Below are positions 26,293 to 33,203 of a DNA stretch of 64,000 nt, one piece after another (position 1 is the first letter of the stretch; every line of letters begins with the position of its first letter). The notes beneath the pieces were generated by a model that ran no database searches, was not told the DNA's origin, and worked only from the letters and a program-made list of their open reading frames with translations. Source of the DNA: Gammaproteobacteria bacterium HGW-Gammaproteobacteria-13 (GTDB lineage Bacteria; Pseudomonadota; Gammaproteobacteria; Pseudomonadales; Pseudomonadaceae); assembly GCA_002840155.1 (NCBI GenBank), contig PGZH01000011.1:1-64000 (forward strand). The letters are read 5' to 3'. Position numbers and translations under genes: made by a program.

Positions 26293-27327
26293 ATGACCTT
26301 CAACCCCGGCAAGAAACTCTATATCTCCGACGTGACCCTGCGCGACGGCAGCCATGCCATCCGTCACCAGTATTCGATCAAGAATGTGCAGGACATCGCT
26401 CGCGCCCTGGACCAGGCCAAGGTCGACTCCATCGAGGTGGCCCACGGCGACGGCCTGCAAGGCTCCAGCTTCAACTACGGCTTCGGCGCGCACACCGACC
26501 TGGAGTGGATCGAGGCGGTCAACGACGTGATCAGCCACGCCAAAATCGCCACCCTGCTGCTGCCCGGTATCGGCACGGTGCACGACCTCAAGGCGGCCTA
26601 CACCGCCGGCGCGCGGGTGGTCCGCGTGGCCACCCACTGCACCGAGGCAGATGTCTCCAAGCAACACATCGAATACGCCCGCGAGCTGGGCATGGACACC
26701 GTCGGCTTTTTGATGATGAGCCATATGATCGCCCCCGAGCATCTGGCCAAGCAGGCCAAGCTGATGGAGAACTACGGCGCGACCTGCATCTACGTGGTCG
26801 ATTCCGGCGGTGCGCTGAGCATGCAGGACGTGCGCGAGCGCTTCCGTGCGGTCAAGGCCGTGCTCAAGCCGGAAACCCAGACCGGCATGCACGCCCACCA
26901 CAACCTGTCCCTTGGCGTGGCCAACTCCATCGTCGCGGTGGAGGAGGGCTGCGACCGCATCGACGCCAGTCTCGCCGGCATGGGCGCCGGTGCCGGTAAC
27001 GCGCCGCTGGAGGTGTTCATCGCCGCCGCCGAACGCCTCGGCTGGGAGCACGGCACCGACCTCTACACCTTGATGGACGCCGCCGACGACATCGTCCGGC
27101 CGTTGCAGGATCGCCCGGTGCGGGTCGACCGCGAAACCCTGGCCCTCGGTTACGCCGGGGTCTACTCCAGCTTCCTCCGTCATTCCGAAGTGGCCGCGCA
27201 GAAATACGGCCTCAAGGCCGTGGACATCCTCGTCGAACTGGGCAAACGGCGCATGGTCGGTGGCCAGGAAGACATGATCGTCGACGTCGCCCTCGACCTA
27301 TTGGCCGCCCGTAAGGAGCGCAACTGA
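26293..27327 (+). CDS. dmpG: 4-Hydroxy-2-oxovalerate aldolase
   Basis: This 344-residue class II aldolase splits 4-hydroxy-2-oxovalerate into pyruvate and acetaldehyde. The HMGL-like barrel starts [19 protein letters not shown] (metal-binding Asp in LRDG) and has the two metal-binding His in GMHAHHNLS. The C-terminal DmpG-specific domain that contacts DmpF is present. Its TGA overlaps the dmpH ATG by one base. Confidence 0.96.
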   Translation: MTFNPGKKLYISDVTLRDGSHAIRHQYSIKNVQDIARALDQAKVDSIEVAHGDGLQGSSFNYGFGAHTDLEWIEAVNDVISHAKIATLLLPGIGTVHDLKAAYTAGARVVRVATHCTEADVSKQHIEYARELGMDTVGFLMMSHMIAPEHLAKQAKLMENYGATCIYVVDSGGALSMQDVRERFRAVKAVLKPETQTGMHAHHNLSLGVANSIVAVEEGCDRIDASLAGMGAGAGNAPLEVFIAAAERLGWEHGTDLYTLMDAADDIVRPLQDRPVRVDRETLALGYAGVYSSFLRHSEVAAQKYGLKAVDILVELGKRRMVGGQEDMIVDVALDLLAARKERN

Positions 27328-28121
27328 TGAACCGTACCCTGACCCGCGAACAGGTGCTGGCCCTGGCCGAGCACATCGAAAACGCCGAGCTGCATGTGCA
27401 TGACATCAGCAAGGTGACCAACGATTACCCGGACATGACCTTCGCCGACGCCTACGACGTGCAGTGGGAAATCCGCCGTCGCAAGGAGGCCCGCGGCAAC
27501 AAGATCGTCGGCCTGAAGATGGGCCTGACCTCCTGGGCGAAGATGGCGCAGATGGGCGTGGAAACGCCGATCTACGGCTTCCTCGCCGACTACTTCAGCG
27601 TCGCCGACGGCGGCGTGGTGGATTGCGCCAAACTGATTCACCCGAAGATCGAGGCGGAGATCAGCTTCGTCACCAAGGCCCCGCTGCATGGCCCGGGCTG
27701 CCATATCGGCCAAGTACTGGCGGCCACCGACTTCGTCGTGCCGACGGTGGAAGTGATCGACTCGCGTTACGAGAACTTCAAGTTTGACCTGATCAGCGTG
27801 GTCGCCGACAACGCCTCTTCGACCCGTTTCATTACCGGCGGGCAGATGGCCAATGTGGCCGACGTGGACCTGCGCACCCTCGGCGTGGTGATGGAGAAGA
27901 ACGGCGAAGTGGTGGAGCTCGGTGCCGGTGCCGCAGTGCTTGGCCATCCTGCTTCCAGCGTGGCGATGCTGGCCAACCTGCTGGCCGAACGCGGCGAGCA
28001 TATCCCGGCGGGCAGTTTCATCATGACCGGCGGTATCACCGCTGCTGTGCCAGTGGCGCAGGGCGACAACATCACGGTGCGTTATCAAGGCCTCGGCTCT
28101 GTCAGCGCGCGCTTCATCTAA
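27327..28121 (+). CDS. dmpH: 4-Oxalocrotonate decarboxylase
   Basis: This 264-residue protein decarboxylates 2-oxo-3-hexenedioate to 2-hydroxypenta-2,4-dienoate, the DmpE substrate. It is homologous to DmpE throughout (compare [20 protein letters not shown] and [11 protein letters not shown]). In related systems the two form a complex. The start overlaps the dmpG stop (TGATG), indicating coupling. Confidence 0.95.
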   Translation: MNRTLTREQVLALAEHIENAELHVHDISKVTNDYPDMTFADAYDVQWEIRRRKEARGNKIVGLKMGLTSWAKMAQMGVETPIYGFLADYFSVADGGVVDCAKLIHPKIEAEISFVTKAPLHGPGCHIGQVLAATDFVVPTVEVIDSRYENFKFDLISVVADNASSTRFITGGQMANVADVDLRTLGVVMEKNGEVVELGAGAAVLGHPASSVAMLANLLAERGEHIPAGSFIMTGGITAAVPVAQGDNITVRYQGLGSVSARFI

Positions 28122-28127
28122 CCCTAT

Positions 28128-28151
28128 GTGGCCGGCGTGCGCGTCGGCCAC
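28128..28151 (+). other. Intercistronic hairpin dmpH-dmpI
   Basis: GTGGCCG (28128-28134) and CGGCCAC (28145-28151) form a 7-base-pair stem with a 10-base loop, just before the AGAAGGA site of dmpI. There is no T-run. Confidence 0.4.
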
Positions 28152-28171
28152 CGACGAGAAGGAATACCGTC

Positions 28172-28363
28172 ATGCCGATTGCCCAGCTGTATATCCTCGA
28201 AGGCCGCACCGACGAGCAGAAGGAAACCTTGATCCGCCAGGTCAGCGAAGCCATGGCGAACTCGCTGGATGCACCTATCGAGCGGGTGCGCGTGATCATT
28301 ACCGAAATGCCGAAGAATCACTTCGGCATCGGTGGTGAGCCGGCAAGCAAGGTCAGGCGCTAG
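28172..28363 (+). CDS. dmpI: 4-Oxalocrotonate tautomerase
   Basis: This 63-codon gene encodes the hexameric tautomerase that converts 2-hydroxymuconate to 2-oxo-3-hexenedioate. Pro follows the initiator Met, giving the catalytic N-terminal Pro1 after Met removal. The protein reads [20 protein letters not shown] and contains the conserved Arg pair and [10 protein letters not shown] ending. It is the last gene of the dmp operon, with a strong terminator about 90 bases later. Confidence 0.95.
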   Translation: MPIAQLYILEGRTDEQKETLIRQVSEAMANSLDAPIERVRVIITEMPKNHFGIGGEPASKVRR

Positions 28364-28455
28364 TATGAGAGTGTTCGTTAAAGAGTTTGATTTGAATCCC
28401 AGAGCAGGTTGATAGGCAGATAAGAGCTACTGCTTTCTTTTCGCCGCTCAAACGC

Positions 28456-28487
28456 AAAGTGCCCCTCTGTGGCAGGGGGCACTTTTT
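28456..28487 (+). terminator. Rho-independent terminator of the dmp operon
   Basis: AAAGTGCCCC (28456-28465) and GGGGCACTTT (28476-28485) form a perfect 10-base-pair stem followed by TT. The A-rich start and T-rich end let it work in both directions. It follows dmpI by 92 bases. The rest of 28364-28781 has no gene, only a single CGGCCAAAAGCGG repeat arm at 28535-28547. Confidence 0.85.
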
Positions 28488-28534
28488 AGATGAAGCGTTA
28501 TATTTAGTTTAGTCCTCGACAGGCAGGCCGTACT

Positions 28535-28547
28535 CGGCCAAAAGCGG
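28535..28547. repeat. Single arm of the CCGCTTTTGGCCG repeat (copy 2)
   Basis: CGGCCAAAAGCGG is identical to the right arm of the hairpin at 3067-3120, with no partner arm nearby. It is followed at 28548-28565 by a sequence whose complement, GAAGGTCTGAAACAGTCC, resembles the end of the MITE at 30381. Confidence 0.55.
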
Positions 28548-28781
28548 ACTGTTTCAGACCTTCTATTGAAGCTCGGATGCGTCATAGGTGCGATTCAGTA
28601 AGTCATTCGCGCTTTGAAGCGCCTACAGCATTTCCAGTGCTTGGGCGGGGAACGAGACCCTGTGCTTTTTCAGGTTTCACTTCCTGCGTCGGCCCGGGAA
28701 GCCTAATATCTAGCGCTAGTCTTTCGTTTCGCACACGGGGGCCGACTAAAGCCTGCCCTTAACCCAGACCTTAGGTGGCTC

Positions 28782-29927
28782 ATGCCTCTCTCGCCTCTCT
28801 CGCCTGAGTCTCCCGCCAGCGGCTCGGTTGCCCTGCAGGTGCGCACCGACCGGCTGCAACTGTTGTTTCGCCAGTCTTTCCTAGCCACATTTGGCAGTGT
28901 GGGGGGAGCAACGGTGTTGTCCTGGTTGCAGCATGATCTGGGCAACCGTGCCGTTATCGCCCCCTGGCTGATTGTCCTGTGCCTGGCCGGCATGGTTCGG
29001 CTCAGTCTGTTCTGGGCTTACCACCGCAGCGCCCCGCACAACCGCACGCCTGCCCGCTGGGAAGGCGTGTATTGGGTGACGCTGGTAGTCACGTCCGCAA
29101 TCTGGGGCATCGGCGCTTTTCTGCTGATGTCCCGCGACAGTCTGCTGTCACAGGTCATGACCCTCTTTTTTGCGATCGGCATGGCCGGTAGCGCCATTTC
29201 GGCCTATTCGGCTTATCGCTCCATGACCCTGGCCGCCGTGGGGCTGGTGTTGCTGCCCACAACGCTGTGGCTGCTCACCGAACCGGGCAACGAACAACGG
29301 CTTCTGGCCGTGACCACCCTGGCCTTTTCCATCTTCGTTATGCGCGCCACCCGCGAGCTGTCCGATGCACTGGGCTCTCTGCTGCGGCTGCGCCGCGAGC
29401 TGGAGATCCAGCACCGCATCGCCAGCAATGCCGCGCGCACCGACGAGCTGACCGGGCTGAACAACCTGCGCGCCTTCAAGGAACAGGCCGATGCGATGTT
29501 CGCCTACGCCCGCCGCCACGGCTTAACGCTCTGCGCGCTCATGCTCGACATCGACCACTTCAAACAGATCAACGACACCCACGGTCACGCTGCGGGGGAC
29601 CGGGTGCTGCACGCGGTGGCGACACGACTGAAGGCAACCTTGCGCGAAGCCGACCTCTGCGGCCGACTGGGCGGCGAGGAGTTTGCAGTGCTGCTTGCTG
29701 GCGCGGAACGGCATGAAGCATTGGCGATCGCTGAAAAGCTGCGCCTAGCCATACAGGCCATCGTGCTGCCGATCAATGACAGCACGCTGAATGTGACTAT
29801 CAGCATCGGGGTTACCGAAGCTGACGCAGCCTGTCCCGACGCCACGACCCTGCTGACTCAAGCCGATGCGGCCATGTACCACGCAAAGTCCAGTGGCCGT
29901 AATCAGGTGTACGGCGGCCTTGCCTGA
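28782..29927 (+). CDS. Membrane-bound diguanylate cyclase (GGDEF)
   Basis: This is a 381-residue protein. The N-terminal half has five to six hydrophobic helices (about residues 30-190) forming a membrane sensor with no recognised name. A linker leads to a GGDEF domain from about residue 210 (DELTGLNNLRAFKE, then LMLDIDHFKQINDTHGHAAGD). The active site is GGEEF, and the inhibitory I-site RxxD is present as READ five residues before it, so it should make c-di-GMP with product inhibition. It stands alone after the dmp terminator with its own promoter (not identified). Its input signal is unknown. Confidence 0.9.
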   Translation: MPLSPLSPESPASGSVALQVRTDRLQLLFRQSFLATFGSVGGATVLSWLQHDLGNRAVIAPWLIVLCLAGMVRLSLFWAYHRSAPHNRTPARWEGVYWVTLVVTSAIWGIGAFLLMSRDSLLSQVMTLFFAIGMAGSAISAYSAYRSMTLAAVGLVLLPTTLWLLTEPGNEQRLLAVTTLAFSIFVMRATRELSDALGSLLRLRRELEIQHRIASNAARTDELTGLNNLRAFKEQADAMFAYARRHGLTLCALMLDIDHFKQINDTHGHAAGDRVLHAVATRLKATLREADLCGRLGGEEFAVLLAGAERHEALAIAEKLRLAIQAIVLPINDSTLNVTISIGVTEADAACPDATTLLTQADAAMYHAKSSGRNQVYGGLA

Positions 29928-29999
29928 ACCCTGCAGGTCAGTTCAGCAGGACGGGAAAGGGGGAAAAGGGTGTCACCAGCGACCATTGCTTCCGGCGAA

Positions 30000-30260
30000 C
30001 TACTGATTTGAGACCGGAAGCTTTTCGAAGGATTCCATGGCCTTCATGACAAAGCGGTTGTCGCAGAGATGTAGGCTTACGGAATATTCGACGCTTGTGA
30101 CAAACAGAACGTACCTGTCTTGGTCGTTTGCGGTATCAGTGATTACGGGGGCACGACCAAGGACAACACTTTCCAAAGGGTGGCTTTTGAACCGGCAGGC
30201 ATTGTGACCCTTGATTACGCCACTAACGGATGGAGTTTTTGGCTGTGAATCGCTCCTAGG
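30000..30260 (-). pseudogene. Protein-like open frame without ATG, possible gene remnant
   Basis: On the minus strand 86 codons are open between stops at 30263 and 30000. They read protein-like, for example VVLGRAPVITDTANDQDRY and VLFVTSVEYSVSLHLCDNR, ending MESFEKLPVSNQ. There is no ATG except two near the end; a TTG at the Leu of PLESVV could start a 58-residue protein, but no ribosome site is seen. It is probably the end of a gene whose start was lost. Not recognised. Confidence 0.35.
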
Positions 30261-30301
30261 TTATGAGTCACCTCCCAACTCCAAGTTTATTACTGAGCCG
30301 T

Positions 30302-30359
30302 GTCCGCTCTTGGCCTGGACTAGCCTGTCGTATCAGGCTGGAGACGGCCAAGAGCGGAC
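30302..30359. repeat. Inverted repeat, GTCCGCTCTTGGCC variant (copy 3)
   Basis: GTCCGCTCTTGGCC (30302-30315) and GGCCAAGAGCGGAC (30346-30359) form a perfect 14-base inverted repeat, with an inner stem AGCCTG (30322-30327) / CAGGCT (30334-30339). It is a compensated variant of the CCGCTTTTGGCCG family: both arms carry the same change, so pairing is preserved. Confidence 0.7.
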
Positions 30360-30380
30360 GGAAAGTGACAGACAGTCTAG

Positions 30381-30478
30381 GGAAGGTCTGAAAAAGCCCC
30401 CGCTCGAAAAATGCGCCCCAGCAACCATGCGGGTTACAGAGCGGTGATTTCGCGAAACACGGGCTTTTCAGGGTTTCC
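30381..30478. mobile_element. 98-bp IS5-like MITE with CTAG target duplication
   Basis: Terminal inverted repeats GGAAGGTCTGAAAAAGCCC (left) and the complement of GGGCTTTTCAGGGTTTCC (right, reading GGAAACCCTGAAAAGCCC) bound a 98-base element with no complete gene. It is flanked on both sides by CTAG (30377-30380 and 30479-30482), fitting the 4-base YTAR target duplication of IS5-group elements, whose ends start GGAAGGT. It is non-autonomous and would need a transposase in trans. Short frames across it are not real genes. Confidence 0.65.
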
Positions 30479-30591
30479 CTAGCTGAAGCGGTAGTATCTC
30501 CACTAACTGGGTACACATAAACTCTGGCATTCTCACTGCATATACCGCCTCACCGGCGGAACAATGATCTTCCGATAACGTCGTAGTTCTG

Positions 30592-31116
30592 ATGTCGGAG
30601 GAGACTATTGAAAACGACGGATGCCAGTTCTTTGAGCTGCCTTTGCCGGACGACTACCTGCGTTCCGCTCGTGCGCCAGTAGTCCGAACTACCAGAATTG
30701 ATTACTTGGCCACTCAGATCAACTATCGCTTGGCTGTAGGCACTTCGCTAGACGAAGTTCAGAAGCACTTTAGCAAGGAACTCAAGGCTGAGACGGAGGT
30801 GCTCAAGGAGGCCAAGTCCAGCAATCGCGACATCTCGGCCCAGCTGAGAAACCGCGGTACGGTCCAGTCTTCACGCTGGACGCTTCGGCAGTGTAAACCG
30901 GGTGAAAAGTGGTTTTTGGTCGTGGTCAGGCAAGACCGTGACTGGAACCCCTCTGCAGCAGAGAAGGAGCCCTATTCTCTGGTGGTCACTGTAGCTGATC
31001 GGGACAATGAGCATGCTCAGCTCTACACCCAGATTCAGGAGCGGATAGCGCAGCAGGCTGTGGCAAGGGAACAGCAAAGGGCTCAACAGGCTGCTCGGCT
31101 ACAGAGTCGCGGGTAG
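30592..31116 (+). CDS. Hypothetical protein, possible fragment of a defence-type subtilase
   Basis: This 174-residue protein starts MSEETIENDGCQFFELPLPD. It has a central charged helix (LDEVQKHFSKELKAETEVLKE), a GTVQSSRWTLRQCKPGEKW stretch, EPYSLVVTVADRDNEHAQLY and a Gln/Ala-rich C-terminal helix. The middle to C-terminal part resembles, from memory, the tail of S8 subtilases encoded with AAA ATPases in phage-defence pairs. No protease motif is present, so if related it is a truncated remnant. The gene stands alone and is flanked by repeats. Function is not assigned. Confidence 0.45.
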   Translation: MSEETIENDGCQFFELPLPDDYLRSARAPVVRTTRIDYLATQINYRLAVGTSLDEVQKHFSKELKAETEVLKEAKSSNRDISAQLRNRGTVQSSRWTLRQCKPGEKWFLVVVRQDRDWNPSAAEKEPYSLVVTVADRDNEHAQLYTQIQERIAQQAVAREQQRAQQAARLQSRG

Positions 31117-31294
31117 TCAATATTCGCCTGCTATTGCAAGTACCCTACGGACTCAGCCATTTAAGCAGGCAATGCATCCTCGACGTGTTTGGTTTAGTGC
31201 TCTCCGCGCAGGGGATCACGTCGCCTCAGCTGACGTTGATCTCACAATTAAAGATGAGATGCAGGCTAGACTTGGGTGCTGCCACAGCCGGGAG

Positions 31295-31609
31295 TTAGGT
31301 GGCCGAGCTACCACCCTCATTAAAAAAATCATCGTGAGCAACGCGCCCAAAGTCGCTGAGATCTTGGTCTTCATCACTGAACATGAAGTTCACCATCCGC
31401 TCACGTCTGAGACCTAAAAGCGTTCTGAAAAAACAGGACTCGCACAGATGGACCTCATAGCGCTCGCCATCATGAGCCGAGCCATAGCCCCAACTGGCGC
31501 GAAGAGTGCCAAATTGCAATCCTTGCCCTTCAACGCGCGTGCTATCGCCGCAGATGTCGCACAGGACATCACTGACCGATTTGCTCTGTTCCATAGCTGT
31601 GATCTTCAT
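31295..31609 (-). CDS. Small hypothetical protein with a four-Cys zinc-binding pattern
   Basis: This 104-residue protein starts at the ATG at 31609, preceded by GGAGG nine bases upstream. It has two CxxC pairs (LCDICGDS and LCESCFF) about 38 residues apart, a likely zinc ribbon, with SWGYGSAHDGERYEVH between them and an acidic C-terminal part. It looks like a conserved hypothetical of pseudomonads, often found in accessory DNA. Function is unknown. No partner gene is adjacent. Confidence 0.7.
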   Translation of the reverse strand: MKITAMEQSKSVSDVLCDICGDSTRVEGQGLQFGTLRASWGYGSAHDGERYEVHLCESCFFRTLLGLRRERMVNFMFSDEDQDLSDFGRVAHDDFFNEGGSSAT

Positions 31610-31621
31610 CGAAGCCTCCAA

Positions 31622-32264
31622 TCAGGGTACATGCACGCCTTCGTTCATCTGGTACACGATATGCCTAGGGGGTCATGCCGAGATAAGGCAAAAATTAGGA
31701 CATTCGTTCTGTAACTTGCTGTATCTAAAGGAGTAAATTTGAGAGGCGCTGCTCAAGTAAAGGCCGCTTCAGCCATCCAGAAAAAAGGATGATTCACCCG
31801 CTTGGTTGCACTCGCGGAAGAACGTTAAAAACGATGCGCAACTTGCCTGTGGCGGCTAGATATTGATCAATTATCTATGCCGAGATAATTGCAGATAATT
31901 CCCCCAGTCTGTGGCCAGCGCGAGTCCATAAAATTGGAGAAAATGCCGAGTTAGAGGGCCTGCGAACAGCTTTGGCCGAGGCTTTACGCTTCGACGCGTA
32001 CACAAAGCTGCGGGCTACTTAGCACTGAGGCCTCTCCCAAAAGCGACAAAGGCGGCCTCAACGAGACCGCCTCAAACCAAGTTTCATCACCGGTATCTAT
32101 ACCCGGGAGAGGAAGCTCTTGGGCAGACGTCAAGGATAGCACCGGTAAAAGCGCCACGGCTAATGCAGCCTCGCCCTGCTGAGCCCCTTCAGCTAGGGTG
32201 CTATTTGGTTTGTCTCGAAGCAGCGGTGTGAATGGCTCAAGACCATCATGCGAACACTCGCGGC
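31622..32264. other. Gene-poor stretch with a hairpin downstream of traX
   Basis: No convincing gene is seen in these 643 bases. A hairpin GGCGGCCTC (32051-32059) / GAGACCGCC (32063-32071) is followed on the minus strand by TTTGTCGCTTTT and may terminate traX transcription. A ribosome-site-like AAGGAG at 31729-31734 precedes only a 16-codon TTG frame. Confidence 0.4.
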
Positions 32265-32936
32265 CTAGATGGCATTATCAAAAGGCCAATTATTCTGGAG
32301 GCGGGGCCAGACTGTGCAGGACATGGGTTGACGCAACAGGGCCACCCCCAGCAGTACGGCTGCTCCAGCCATGGCGAACATAGCCAGGGTCTCCGGCACT
32401 ATTCCCCACTCCACAAACCAGCGGTTGCGGCTATTGGCCAACACCGCCAGGGCTGCAGGCAATAACCACCAGCGTACGCCCTTTAGCCCGAGAACACAGG
32501 CGGCAGGCAACGTCACGCCGATCACCCCATACATCAGCTGTCGATGCAGCAACAGGGCGACGACCAGCGCAGTGGCAGCCAGGAACAGACTGTTGCGATC
32601 GGCATGATGAATGCCCCAGGCCAGCAGCAGGCCGAGCGACAAGGTCGGCATCACGTTGAGCGTCGCGCTCTCCGGCGAGAGCAGACGGTAAGGCAACTCG
32701 GAGAGCAGGGAGAAGGCCAGCAGCCAGCCGAGATAGCGTGCATTACCCTCGCTGAACAACTCGCCAGATCGGGTTCTGGCCACGTTGGCGGCAATACCCA
32801 GGCAGAACAGCGGAAACGCCAGGCGCCCGATGACGAACAGGCCATAGGCGTCTGGCCACAGATACCGCAAGTGGTCGATTAGCATGCTGAGCATGGCCAG
32901 CCACTTGACCAAATCGAGCCCGGCGTCGCGCGTCAT
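32265..32936 (-). CDS. TraX family membrane protein
   Basis: This 223-residue protein has six to eight hydrophobic helices and begins GLDLVKWLAMLSMLIDHLRY, the opening of the TraX family. TraX of F acetylates pilin, but chromosomal members without other tra genes are common and of unknown role, probably acyltransferase-like. The ATG at 32936 overlaps the stop of the broken yqaA gene (ATGA), showing that the two formed an operon. Confidence 0.8.
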   Translation of the reverse strand: MTRDAGLDLVKWLAMLSMLIDHLRYLWPDAYGLFVIGRLAFPLFCLGIAANVARTRSGELFSEGNARYLGWLLAFSLLSELPYRLLSPESATLNVMPTLSLGLLLAWGIHHADRNSLFLAATALVVALLLHRQLMYGVIGVTLPAACVLGLKGVRWWLLPAALAVLANSRNRWFVEWGIVPETLAMFAMAGAAVLLGVALLRQPMSCTVWPRLQNNWPFDNAI

Positions 32937-33097
32937 CCCAGCAGCCCAAGCGTTAACGCGGCCAGTGCCAGATAACGCCCTGCCTTGGCCACCAGAACGA
33001 TCATCAGAAAGCTCCAGAATGGCTCGCGCAGCGTGCCGGCGATGACAGTCAAAGGATCGCCGATGATTGGCGCCCAGCTCAGCAGCAGCGACCAGCG
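32933..33097 (-). pseudogene. Truncated yqaA-like (VTT/DedA-type) membrane protein, 3' fragment
   Basis: The last 54 codons of a gene survive: RWSLLLSWAPIIGDPLTVIA followed by GTLREPFWSFLMIVLVAKAG and RYLALAALTLGLLG. The WxPIIGDPLTxxAG motif is that of the YqaA/DedA-like VTT family. Upstream of 33097 the frame runs at once into a stop and the sequence changes to transposase-like, so an insertion removed the 5' part. Its stop overlaps the traX start. Confidence 0.75.
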
Positions 33098-33173
33098 TGT
33101 TGCGGTTCAGAAAGCGCTGGTAGTCTGCACTGGTGAATTCACTCCGCCATCCGAAAGTGTCCGCGTTAACGGG
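33090..33173 (-). mobile_element. Insertion-sequence scar (IS3-like transposase scrap and possible terminal repeat)
   Basis: On the minus strand 33095-33150 encodes SEFTSADYQRFLNRN, the motif after the second catalytic Asp of IS3-type DDE transposases. Next to it lies GTGTCCGCGTTAACGGG (33157-33173), resembling an IS end. Only this scrap remains. It joins the yqaA fragment at about 33097, so it probably caused the truncation. Confidence 0.45.
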
Positions 33174-33203
33174 ATAGAACCCGACTGCTTACAATTCAGA
33201 GAT

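Noticed and set aside
30211..30516. Small frames on both strands over the MITE and repeat
   Set aside because: They are built from inverted-repeat sequence and cross the element borders, so they are not independent genes.
32265..32936. TraX as evidence for a conjugative element
   Set aside because: No relaxase, coupling protein or other tra gene is present, and chromosomal TraX proteins are common outside conjugation loci.
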